The translations under genes and the position numbers were made by a program. From positions 32,650 to 96,649 of the forward strand of contig NZ_JAFCLZ010000030.1 of assembly GCF_018130165.1 (NCBI RefSeq): 64,000 nucleotides of DNA, written 5' to 3'. The notes below the pieces were generated by a model. The model saw only the letters and a list, made by a program, of their open reading frames with translations. It searched no databases and was not told the DNA's origin. This document shows, in pieces, positions 17,592 to 25,876 of the stretch (positions are counted from its first letter, which is position 1; every line of letters begins with the position of its first letter). The stretch is from Bradyrhizobium sp. JYMT SZCCT0180 (lineage in GTDB: Bacteria > Pseudomonadota > Alphaproteobacteria > Rhizobiales > Xanthobacteraceae).

Positions 17592-17607
17592 TTAACCTTT
17601 TGTTAAC
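17592..17607. promoter_or_regulatory. Candidate CtrA-binding site
   Basis: The sequence TTAA-N7-TTAAC is an exact match to the full CtrA recognition motif of alphaproteobacteria. It is 54 bases upstream of the ATG at 17661 and in the gap after the chemoreceptor gene. Confidence 0.6.
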
Positions 17608-17660
17608 CATACGCTTGCGATTGTCTCCTCACGGCCCCAGCGCATTGGAGGAGAACAACC

Positions 17661-18176
17661 ATGGCCCGGGACAGCAGAGCCACCAACAGGCAGCCAAACG
17701 CAATCCGTCGCCCTCACGTCTACAACCTCGTTGTACCGCGGACGGAGGACCAGGGTGATTCGGAATTCAGCTTCGAACTCGAAGAGGCCCTGTCGGCCCC
17801 GTCAGTCCCGTCAGTCGCGGCCCTGCCGAAAGACGCCGATTCTCCAGACCATCTTCAAGCCCTTGAGCTGATCAGTGGCGCCGCCCAGGCCATGCAGATG
17901 GTGGAAAGTCACTCCCACAGAATCCAGGCCAAGGCGTTCGAACTGTTGCAGCATTCACGTTCGAAGCGAATTGAGGCTTCACAACAGATTGCCAGCCTCC
18001 AGGAAAGATTGATTGCAAGTGAGGCCAACGTAGAACAACTCACCAAACGACTGGCCGAAGCCGAAGCGCGCGCGAACACGGCCGAGCACTGGCTGCGTCG
18101 CTTCCACGACGCCATCAACACGGCCTTCGCCGACAAGCGCGCTTGCCAGCCAGACAAGGTCTCTTCGGCTGCATAG
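17661..18176 (+). CDS. Coiled-coil protein of unknown function
   Basis: A 171-residue soluble protein. The first 60 residues are polar and probably disordered. Residues about 70-150 form a long predicted coiled coil (SRSKRIEASQQIASLQERL ... LTKRLAEAEARANTAEHWLRRF). No signal peptide is present. I know no assigned function. The ATG has a strong GGAGGAG ribosome site. The CtrA-like site upstream suggests cell-cycle or motility control, which is inference. A terminator follows. Confidence 0.75.
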   Translation: MARDSRATNRQPNAIRRPHVYNLVVPRTEDQGDSEFSFELEEALSAPSVPSVAALPKDADSPDHLQALELISGAAQAMQMVESHSHRIQAKAFELLQHSRSKRIEASQQIASLQERLIASEANVEQLTKRLAEAEARANTAEHWLRRFHDAINTAFADKRACQPDKVSSAA

Positions 18177-18183
18177 AACATTG

Positions 18184-18221
18184 TCGGTTCTGATAGAATC
18201 AGAACCGAGCTCCAGTTTTTT
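18184..18221 (+). terminator. Intrinsic terminator after the coiled-coil gene
   Basis: Eleven-base arms (18184-18194 and 18198-18208) pair perfectly around a 3-base loop. A T-rich stretch starts eight bases later. Confidence 0.75.
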
Positions 18222-18328
18222 GTTTTGACGCTTTTTCTACGCGGATGAGTCTGCCCAATCTGCGCGATTGCCATGCATAAGGCGACATCGCAACCAGCTC
18301 AGGTGACAGCGGGCGCGAGTTGGAGACC

Positions 18329-18784
18329 CTAGCCGGAAGCGTCTGAGCCGTCCCACTGTACCAACTCTACGGTGATGCCCTCGGGACCCTCGAAGAGCCG
18401 CAGCTTTCGGCTGATGTAGTCCATCTCGTCGCTCAGCACGGTCACGCCGTTGGCCACGAGGTCCGCGGTGGCCGCCTCAATGTCGTCGACGCGGAACGCG
18501 AGATGATTGAAGCCCAGTTTTCGCAGATTCGTCGGGTGCGCACCCGGATCGGTCCCCGGTGGCGGGTCGAACTCAAGCAGCTGGATCTCGAAATGAGGAT
18601 TTGCGCCTTCGAGTGCGAGGGTGATGTGCTGCGCTTTCATGGCCGGCATGCCCATGTACCTCGCGGGAACGCCACCGTCGATCGTCGCGACGTGCCCCTT
18701 TTTGAAGCCAAGCAGCGCGAAGAACTCGATCGCCCGGTCGGCGTCTGCAACTGCGATCGTGATATGATCCGGATTGAGTATCAT
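18329..18784 (-). CDS. VOC-superfamily (glyoxalase/dioxygenase fold) protein
   Basis: A 151-residue protein with the two beta-alpha-beta-beta-beta units of the VOC fold. It starts ILNPDHITIAVADADRAIEFF and has the second-half NHLAFRVDDIEAATADL. The pairs H7/Q-type and NHLAF ... TVELVQW are the usual metal-site positions, so a glyoxalase-like lyase or isomerase is plausible. The substrate is unknown. I chose ATG 18784, preceded by GGGAG at good spacing; ATG 18802 would add six residues. Its relation to the transglutaminase block behind it is unclear, since a 154-base gap separates them. Confidence 0.8.
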   Translation of the reverse strand: MILNPDHITIAVADADRAIEFFALLGFKKGHVATIDGGVPARYMGMPAMKAQHITLALEGANPHFEIQLLEFDPPPGTDPGAHPTNLRKLGFNHLAFRVDDIEAATADLVANGVTVLSDEMDYISRKLRLFEGPEGITVELVQWDGSDASG

Positions 18785-18938
18785 CCTGTTACTCCCTGTC
18801 ATCGACACCGCGCACTCGGCCGCACCGGCCGGCTTCATTCTATCTTTGCATGGGGTTGTTTTCGAGATTTTGATTCCGGGCCGCCGGATACCACCCAAAG
18901 CGCGTCGAAGACGTGAGCGCACTGGCGGCGGTGCCGGA

Positions 18939-19817
18939 TTACTCCACCGGCACCACGTCCACGGCCACCGCGAGCTTCTGCTTGCGCGAGCCCACGATGA
19001 TGCCGTCGACCGGCGAGACGTCGGAGAAGTCGCGCCCGACCGCCAGGATGATGTGGTCGTTCTCGACCAAGAGGTCGTTGGTCGGATCGAACCCGATCCA
19101 GCCGATCTCGCGGCCACACCACACCGATACCCAGGCGTGGGTGGCGTCGGCGCCCTGCAGGCGCGGCTTGCCCGCCGGCGGGTAGGTGCGCAAGTAACCG
19201 CTGACATAGGCCGCCGGCAGCCCGAGGCCGCGCAGGCCTGCGATCATCACATGGGCAAAGTCCTGGCAGACGCCGTGGCGTTTCTCGAACACTTCCCTCA
19301 GCGGCGTCGAGATCACGGTGGCCTTCGGGTCGTATTTGAACTCGCGGCGGATGCGGTGCATCAGGTCGACGGCACTCACGAGAATGCCCTGCCCTTGCGA
19401 AAAGCTCGCCGCGGCGTAAGCGGTGACCGGCCCAAGCACCGGCACCAGCGAACTGGCAAAGACGTAGCCGACCGGCGAGGCGGGGCCGAGGCTCGATGCC
19501 TCGAGGGCGACGTCGCGCACGCTTTCCCATGACGGGCTCGGCGCGGTGCGGCCAAGCGCCTGCCGCGATACCTGCACCCGCGACCTGGAATCGATCCGCA
19601 AGCTGCGATGCGCGGTTTCGATCAGCACACTCTCGGTATGGGTTCCGAAAAAATCCCGCCGTATCGTGCGCTCCGCCGGCTTGGGTCGGATCTCGACGGA
19701 ATGCGAGACCAGTTGCTGCCCGTCGCCGCTGCGCGGCTCGAGCCGCAGCGAGCAGCGCGCAAAACTCACCGGGCTCTCATAGCTATAGGTCGTGACGTGA
19801 CGGATGTCGTAGATCAC
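18939..19817 (-). CDS. Transglutaminase-like cysteine peptidase-fold protein
   Basis: A 292-residue protein: an N-terminal beta-rich domain of the bacterial transglutaminase type (YDIRHVTTYSYESPV) followed by the papain-like core. The catalytic triad is visible as C184 (GVCQDFAH), H227 (THAWVSVW) and D244 (GFDPTND). Such proteins cut or form amide bonds. The gene starts at GTG 19817, overlapping the stop of the ATP-grasp/Alpha-E gene by four bases, so it is translationally coupled. It is the last gene of a three-gene run that I infer to be an amide-ligase/peptidase system. Confidence 0.92.
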   Translation of the reverse strand: MIYDIRHVTTYSYESPVSFARCSLRLEPRSGDGQQLVSHSVEIRPKPAERTIRRDFFGTHTESVLIETAHRSLRIDSRSRVQVSRQALGRTAPSPSWESVRDVALEASSLGPASPVGYVFASSLVPVLGPVTAYAAASFSQGQGILVSAVDLMHRIRREFKYDPKATVISTPLREVFEKRHGVCQDFAHVMIAGLRGLGLPAAYVSGYLRTYPPAGKPRLQGADATHAWVSVWCGREIGWIGFDPTNDLLVENDHIILAVGRDFSDVSPVDGIIVGSRKQKLAVAVDVVPVE

Positions 19818-22336
19818 GCGAGGCCCGTCAGCTTCTCCGGCCGGCTCGCATTGGGTCCGTGCGGGAAGTAATGCAGGCCGATGGCGTCGGCGAGATTGAG
19901 CAGATCCTGCTCCAGCGCGAACAGGGCTTTGACATCCAGCGCTGCGGCTTCCGCGGTCGTTAGCATCGCCTGCAGCGCCACGGCCAGACGCTGCGGCCGC
20001 TCGATCAAGCCATGCTCCTTGAGGCTCGGAAGGCTCGCAATGTGCTCGTTGAGCGCCGCCACCTGGAACGCGACCGAGCGCGGATTATAGGGGTCGAGCA
20101 CCGCCAGATCGCGCACCGGCGCCAGCGCCGGCCCGACCAGATAGCGCGAACGGTAGGTGATCTGGCAATCCACCAGCGTCAGCAGAACGTCGAGGTCTTC
20201 GTCGCCGGCTTCGTCATAGGCGAACTGACGCGCAAACCGCGCGGTGTTGATCGCGCGCTCGGCGCGGCGGCCCATCTCGAGGAAGCGCCAGCCCGCGGCG
20301 CGGTTCATGTTCTCCTGCGCCAGCCCGGCAAAGCTCGCGAGCTCCTGCAAGGACAATTCGGCGGCGCTAACGATGCCGTCATCGTCGTCGGCTTCCACGG
20401 AGAGGCGTTCCACCATCTCGGTGATGACCTGCCAGGCATCGGGCGAAAGCCGCTCCCGCAGCGAAGTCGCGGTGCGCTGCGCCGATCGCAGCAGCGACAG
20501 TGCCGAGCCGAATTTTTCCGCACTTTGCAGCGCCTCGGCGGCGACCTTGGCGGAATTGGCCCGGCTCGCCTGCGAGGTCGCCCCCCAGGTCACCAGAAGA
20601 CGCTGGATGCGCTCGACCGAATGCAGCGCGGTCGATGCCCCGCTCGGTGCGCCCTTGGCGGACTCGCGCGTTGGCGTGCCGAGCGCGCGGATCAACCGCA
20701 GCGTCGCCTCGGCGCGTTCGAGATAGCGGCCGAGCCAGAACAGATTGTCTGCGGCACGGCTCGGCACCACGCCGGCGATGCGCCTGATCCGCACCGTGTC
20801 GGCCGCCGGCAGCAGCGTCGAAGCCGCTATTGGTTTGTCGGACACCACCCAGACGTCGGCCGCGCGCGCCCCGTCGCCCATCGACACCGCACGGGCGTCG
20901 GGCTGATCGGCGATCCGGCAAAAGCCGCCCGGCAGAATGGTCCAGCCGTTCGGCGTGGCGGCGGCAAACACCCGGAGCACGAACGGGCGCGGCGTGATCC
21001 GGCCGTTCTCCCAGGTCGGCGTCGTCGACAGCCGCACCAGCTCCTGGCCGACAAAGTCGATGCCGCGGTCGGAAATCGCAGACCTGAGCCGCTCGCGCTC
21101 GGGCGGCGACAACTCGCCCGCAAGCACGGGTCCGCTGCCCGGAAAGCCCGGCACGGAACGGCCATAGGCGCCCTCGATCGCAAAATCGTCGAGCCGCGAC
21201 AGCACTTCCTCGCGCGCCGATTTCTGGCCGCACCACCAAGTCGCGATGTGCGGCATCAGCAGATCCTCGCTGAGCAGGCGGCGGCACAGATTGGGCAGGA
21301 AGCCGAGCAGCGCCCGCGCCTCCAGCACGCCGGAGCCGGGCATGTTGGCGACCACGACGCCGCTCTTGCGCAGCACGTCGATCAGGCCGGGCACGCCAAG
21401 GTGCGAGGACGCATCGAGCTCCAGCGGATCGAGGAAATTGGAATCGACCCGGCGCAGCAGTACGTCGAGCCGCTTCAGGCCGGCGACGGTGCGGATATGG
21501 ATGCGGTCGCCGCTGACGGCGAGATCATCGCCCTCGACCAGCAGGAAGCCGAGATAGCGCGCGATCGTCGCATGTTCGAAATAGGTTTCGTTGAAGGCGC
21601 CCGGCGTCAGCAATCCGATGCGCGGCTCGTCGCGGTCGGCGCTGGCGCGCAGCGCGTCGCGGAACGCCTCGAAGAACGGCGCGACGCGTTCGACGTTCAT
21701 CGACTTGTAGAGATTGGAGAAGGCGCGCGACAGCACCAGGCGATTTTCCAGCGCATAGCCGGCGCCCGACGGGGCCTGCGTGCGGTCGCTGAGCACCCAC
21801 CAGCGGCCATCGGGGCCGCGGCCGACATCGGCGGCGTAGAGATGCAGATAGCGCCCGCCCGGCGGTTTGACGCCGCAGACCGCGCGCAGATATTCGTTGC
21901 TGCCGGCAATCGCCGCCGCGGGCACGGCGCCGTCAGCGACCAGCCGACCCTCGCCATAGAGGTCGCGCAGGATCATTTCGAGCAACTGCGCGCGCTGGGC
22001 GATGCCCGTGGTCAATTGCCGCCAGTCGGTCTCGTCGATGATCAGCGGCAGATGGCTCAGCGGCCAGAGCCGGTCGGCGGTCTCGCCGGGCGCGCGATAG
22101 GTGACGCCGGCTTCACGCAAATGGCGGTCGGCCGAGGCGAATCGGCGCTCGATGTCGGCGGGCGAAAGCGCGGCAAAGGCGTCGAAAAACCGCGCCCAGG
22201 CCGGCCGGGGCGCACCGTCCGGGCCGATATATTCATCGGGAATTCCGGGCAGCCGGGCGTAGTCACGGGTCCATTGCGCCATCCGGCGCTGGCCCGGACG
22301 GGCCTTGTTATCCTGACTGCCGGCTTGCCCCGCCAT
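19814..22336 (-). CDS. Circularly permuted ATP-grasp / Alpha-E fusion protein
   Basis: An 840-residue two-part protein. Residues to about 510 form the circularly permuted ATP-grasp ligase domain (DUF404/407 type; YIGPDGAPRPAW near the start, LVEGDDLAVSGDRI, GVVVANMPGSGVLEARALLGFLP). The rest is an Alpha-E helical domain (DUF403), beginning around the NLFWLGRYLERAE motif with W534. In many bacteria these are two separate genes. ATP-grasp enzymes of this type are predicted to join amino acids or peptides by amide bonds. The fusion, plus coupled transglutaminase genes on both sides, indicates one pathway. No product is known to me. Confidence 0.9.
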   Translation of the reverse strand: MAGQAGSQDNKARPGQRRMAQWTRDYARLPGIPDEYIGPDGAPRPAWARFFDAFAALSPADIERRFASADRHLREAGVTYRAPGETADRLWPLSHLPLIIDETDWRQLTTGIAQRAQLLEMILRDLYGEGRLVADGAVPAAAIAGSNEYLRAVCGVKPPGGRYLHLYAADVGRGPDGRWWVLSDRTQAPSGAGYALENRLVLSRAFSNLYKSMNVERVAPFFEAFRDALRASADRDEPRIGLLTPGAFNETYFEHATIARYLGFLLVEGDDLAVSGDRIHIRTVAGLKRLDVLLRRVDSNFLDPLELDASSHLGVPGLIDVLRKSGVVVANMPGSGVLEARALLGFLPNLCRRLLSEDLLMPHIATWWCGQKSAREEVLSRLDDFAIEGAYGRSVPGFPGSGPVLAGELSPPERERLRSAISDRGIDFVGQELVRLSTTPTWENGRITPRPFVLRVFAAATPNGWTILPGGFCRIADQPDARAVSMGDGARAADVWVVSDKPIAASTLLPAADTVRIRRIAGVVPSRAADNLFWLGRYLERAEATLRLIRALGTPTRESAKGAPSGASTALHSVERIQRLLVTWGATSQASRANSAKVAAEALQSAEKFGSALSLLRSAQRTATSLRERLSPDAWQVITEMVERLSVEADDDDGIVSAAELSLQELASFAGLAQENMNRAAGWRFLEMGRRAERAINTARFARQFAYDEAGDEDLDVLLTLVDCQITYRSRYLVGPALAPVRDLAVLDPYNPRSVAFQVAALNEHIASLPSLKEHGLIERPQRLAVALQAMLTTAEAAALDVKALFALEQDLLNLADAIGLHYFPHGPNASRPEKLTGLA

Positions 22337-22359
22337 CCGACTCTCCGATCTCAGCGCCT

Positions 22360-25300
22360 TTAGTGCCGGAGCGGCGTCCTCAAGTCGAGCGTCAAAGGAA
22401 ATTCTATTGTGCGTTCCTCGGGCGGCAGATCGACCTTGCCCGGGGTGTGGCCGTGGTCCTGAAACCGGGCCAGCCGCCGCGCTTCGGCCTCATAGGAATT
22501 GACCGGCTTGGTGTCATAGCTGCGGCCGCCGGGATGGGCGACATGGTAGACGCAGCCGCCGAGCGAGCGTCCGTTCCAGGTATCAATTAAATCAAATGTC
22601 AACGGGGCGTGGACCGGAATGGTCGGATGCAGCCCGGACGCCGGCTGCCAGGCCTTGAAACGGACGCCGGCGACCGCTTCACCGGCGCGGCCGGTGGCCG
22701 TCATCGGCATCCGCCGGCCGTTGCAGGTGACGACGTGGCGGCCTTCGACGAAGCCCGACGCCTTGATCTGCAACCGTTCCACCGACGAGTCGACATAGCG
22801 CACGGTGCCGCCCGCCGAGCCCTCTTCGCCGAGCACGTGCCACGGCTCCAGCGCCTGACGCAGTTCCAGCGAAACGCCGCCGTGATGGACCCGGCCGAAC
22901 ACCGGGAAACGAAATTCGAGCTGCGCCGAATACCATTCCGGCGAAAATTCGTAGCCGGAGTGCTTGAGTTCTTCGAGCACGCCCAAAAAGTCTTCCCAGA
23001 GAAAATGCGGCAGCATGAAGCGGTCATGCAGCGTGGTGCCCCAGCGCACGAACTGGCCTTGTTGTGGCTCGCGCCACATTTTTGCGATCAGCGCCCGGAT
23101 CAAGAGTTGCTGCGCCAGCGACATGCGCGGATCGGGCGGCATTTCCAGCGCGCGGAACTCGACCAGTCCGAGCCGGCCGGTCGGGCCATCAGGCGAATAG
23201 AGCTTGTCGATGCAGATTTCGGCGCGATGGGTATTGCCTGTTATGTCGACCAGGATGTGCCGGAACAGGCGGTCGACCAGCCATAGCGGCGCCTCGATGC
23301 CCGGCGGCGGCACGTGGGCCAGCGCGATTTCCAGTTCATAGAGGCCGTCATGCCGCGCCTCGTCGATACGCGGCGCCTGGCTGGTCGGGCCGATGAACAT
23401 GCCCGAGAACAGATAGGACAGCGACGGATGCCGCTGCCAGTACAGCACGAGACTCTTCAACAGATCGGGCCGGCGCAGGAACGGTGAATCCTGCGGCGTA
23501 GAGCCGCCGACCACGACGTGGTTGCCGCCGCCGGTGCCGGTGTGGCGGCCGTCGACCAGGAAACGGTTGGCGCCGAGGCGCGTCTTGGCAGCGTCCTCGT
23601 AAAGGCCGAAGGTGATGTCGACCGCCTCGCGCCAGCTTTGCGCCGGCTGGATGTTGATCTCGATCACGCCGGGATCGGGCGTCACCTTGATGACTTCGAC
23701 GCGCGGATCGTAAGGCGGCGAGTAGCCCTCGACATGGACCTGCAGCTGCAGCGCTTCGGCAGTCGCCTCCACCGCCGTGATCAGCTCCAGATAATCTTCC
23801 AGTTTCTCGACCGGCGGCATGAAGGCGCACAAAACGCCGTCGCGGATTTCGATCGACATCGCCGTGCGCACGGGTTCGAGTTTTGGCTTCTCCTTGGCCT
23901 TCGCGTCCTTGGCTTTAGTCCCGGTGTCGGAAGCTGCCAGTTCGTCGCGCGGCTCCATCGGATCCTGCTCGACGATGTAGGGATATTCTTCCGGCGGAAT
24001 GTGTTCGAGCGAAGCGATCGGCAGCCGCAGGCCTAGCGGGGAATCGCCTGGAAACAGGAACAGATGGCCGCGCCGGATCTTCCAGCGTTCGCTGCGCCAG
24101 TGCCCGGGCGGGTGCTTGAAGGCCTCGTTCCAGCGCTGGATCGGCAGCACAAATCCCTTGGGCTTGTTGAGCCCGGAATCGAACACCCGCGCCATCCGTG
24201 AGCGCTCTTCCGGATCGGCCAATTTGGAGTCGGTCGGATCGACATTCGCCGGCAGCGCCGCTTCCTTCTGCAGCCAATGCGCGGTGTCTTCGTACGCGGG
24301 CAGCACGTAGTCGGTCGCGAGGCCGAGCTTTTGTGCGACGCCTTCGGCAAAACGTTCGGCGTCGGCGATTTCGGCCTTGCGCGGATTTTCGATGTTCGCG
24401 ATCAGTTCGGCGTTCTTCCAGATCGGCACGCCATCCTTGCGCCAATAGAGCCCGAACGCCCAGCGCGGCAGACTTTCGCCGGGATACCATTTGCCCTGCC
24501 CGTAATGCAGCAGGCCCCCGGACGCAAAGCGCGCACGCAACTTACGAATGAGATCGTCGGCCAGCGTGCGCTTGGTGGGACCGACGGCGGCGATATTCCA
24601 TTCAGGCGCTTCCAGATCATCGACCGAAACAAAGGTCGGCTCGCCACCCATCGTCAGCCGCACGTCGTCTTTCTTCAAATCGGCATCGACCGCTTCGCCG
24701 AGCCTGTCGAGTCGCGACCAGGATTCGTCCGAGAACGGCCGCGTGATCCGCGGCGCCTCGCGGATGCGCTTGACGCTCATCTCGAAGCCGAACTCGGTGT
24801 TGGCGAATCCTGCGGTGCCCGAGATCGGCGCCGCCGAGCGATAATGCGGCGTGGCGGCGACGGGGATGTGTCCCTCGCCGGTCAGCATGCCCGAGGTGAC
24901 GTCAAAGCCGATCCAGCCCGCGCCCGGCAGATAGACCTCGGCCCAGGCGTGCAGGTCGGTGAAATCGCTCTCGACCTCGCGCGGGCCTTCGACCGGATCG
25001 ATGTCGGGGCGGAGTTGAATGAGGTAGCCGGAGACGAAACGCGCCGCGAGCCCGAGATGTCTGAAAATCTGGATCAGGAGCCAGGCGGAGTCGCGGCAGG
25101 AGCCGGAGCCGGTGGCGAGCGTCTCCTCCGGCGTCTGGGTACCCGGCTCCATGCGGATGACGTAACCGATTTTCTTCTGCAGCTGCGCGTTGAGGTCGAC
25201 CAGGAAATTGACGGTGCTGTCGGCCTCACGCGGGATGTCCTTCAGATAAGTGGCAAACAACGGCCCCTCGTCCGAGGTCGCCAGATATGGCGCCAGCTCG

Positions 25301-25635
25301 GTCTTGAGATCGTCGGTATACTGAAACGGGAAACTGGTGGCGTAGGGCTCGACGAAGAAGTCAAACGGATTGACCACGGTCATCTGCGTCGAGAAATCGA
25401 CCTCGATCTTCAGCTCGCTCGCCTTCTCCGGGAAAACGAAGCGCGCCAGCCAGTTGCCTTGCGGATCCTGCTGCCAGTTCACGAAATGATTTGAAGGGGT
25501 GACCTTGAGCGAATAGCTCAGGATCGGCGTGCGCGTGTGCGGCGCCGGCCGCAAACGTATGGTTTGAGGCCCGATGTCGATCGGTCGGTCGTATTTGTAG
25601 TGCGTAACGTGATGTAGTGCGACGAAGATCGACAC
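22360..25635 (-). CDS. Transglutaminase-DUF2126 protein
   Basis: A 1091-residue protein. The first about 300 residues are a transglutaminase-like domain with catalytic C180 (GSCRDSAW), H229 (DLHAWAEVY) and D245 (GFDVTSG). The remaining about 780 are the large DUF2126 region (COG4196 type), which includes LTMGGEPTFVSVDD and the VVVGGSTPQDSPFLRRPDLL stretch; DUF2126 has been suggested to be a ligase-like domain. It starts at GTG 25635 with GGAG upstream. The next gene follows after 23 bases, so this is the head of the transglutaminase/ATP-grasp operon. A polar, Lys/Ala-rich linker (AKDAKAKEKPK) interrupts DUF2126. Confidence 0.93.
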   Translation of the reverse strand: MSIFVALHHVTHYKYDRPIDIGPQTIRLRPAPHTRTPILSYSLKVTPSNHFVNWQQDPQGNWLARFVFPEKASELKIEVDFSTQMTVVNPFDFFVEPYATSFPFQYTDDLKTELAPYLATSDEGPLFATYLKDIPREADSTVNFLVDLNAQLQKKIGYVIRMEPGTQTPEETLATGSGSCRDSAWLLIQIFRHLGLAARFVSGYLIQLRPDIDPVEGPREVESDFTDLHAWAEVYLPGAGWIGFDVTSGMLTGEGHIPVAATPHYRSAAPISGTAGFANTEFGFEMSVKRIREAPRITRPFSDESWSRLDRLGEAVDADLKKDDVRLTMGGEPTFVSVDDLEAPEWNIAAVGPTKRTLADDLIRKLRARFASGGLLHYGQGKWYPGESLPRWAFGLYWRKDGVPIWKNAELIANIENPRKAEIADAERFAEGVAQKLGLATDYVLPAYEDTAHWLQKEAALPANVDPTDSKLADPEERSRMARVFDSGLNKPKGFVLPIQRWNEAFKHPPGHWRSERWKIRRGHLFLFPGDSPLGLRLPIASLEHIPPEEYPYIVEQDPMEPRDELAASDTGTKAKDAKAKEKPKLEPVRTAMSIEIRDGVLCAFMPPVEKLEDYLELITAVEATAEALQLQVHVEGYSPPYDPRVEVIKVTPDPGVIEINIQPAQSWREAVDITFGLYEDAAKTRLGANRFLVDGRHTGTGGGNHVVVGGSTPQDSPFLRRPDLLKSLVLYWQRHPSLSYLFSGMFIGPTSQAPRIDEARHDGLYELEIALAHVPPPGIEAPLWLVDRLFRHILVDITGNTHRAEICIDKLYSPDGPTGRLGLVEFRALEMPPDPRMSLAQQLLIRALIAKMWREPQQGQFVRWGTTLHDRFMLPHFLWEDFLGVLEELKHSGYEFSPEWYSAQLEFRFPVFGRVHHGGVSLELRQALEPWHVLGEEGSAGGTVRYVDSSVERLQIKASGFVEGRHVVTCNGRRMPMTATGRAGEAVAGVRFKAWQPASGLHPTIPVHAPLTFDLIDTWNGRSLGGCVYHVAHPGGRSYDTKPVNSYEAEARRLARFQDHGHTPGKVDLPPEERTIEFPLTLDLRTPLRH

Positions 25636-25755
25636 GGACGGGCTACTCCAGCAGCTTTTTTAAGCAGAACACTGGTTCCGGCCGACATCAAGCACTAACA
25701 ACGGGCACGGGGTGCCTACGGGAAGTGCGGAATTGAGGCGTTATGCCAACCGCGT

Positions 25756-25855
25756 CGTCATGGCCGGGCTCGTCCCGGCCATCCACGTCTAGCGTTCTAA
25801 TCGCACTGAGAAAGCCAGAAAGACGTGGATGCCCGGCACAAGGCCGGGCATGACG
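25756..25855. repeat. Paired palindromic repeat, family A copy 1
   Basis: Two GC-rich hairpins flank an AT-richer spacer, and the outer ends (CGTCATGGCCGGG and GCCGGGCATGACG) are near-complementary, so the whole unit can fold on itself. The same layout recurs at 41794 and 54227. It lies between the UxaA-type gene and the DUF2126 operon promoter. Confidence 0.85.
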
Positions 25856-25876
25856 GAAACTGATTGCCTAACGTCA

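Noticed and set aside
20012..22363. Open frame of 783 codons on +, antisense to the ATP-grasp/Alpha-E gene
   Set aside because: Low-complexity composition and no family features. The minus-strand protein is clearly conserved.
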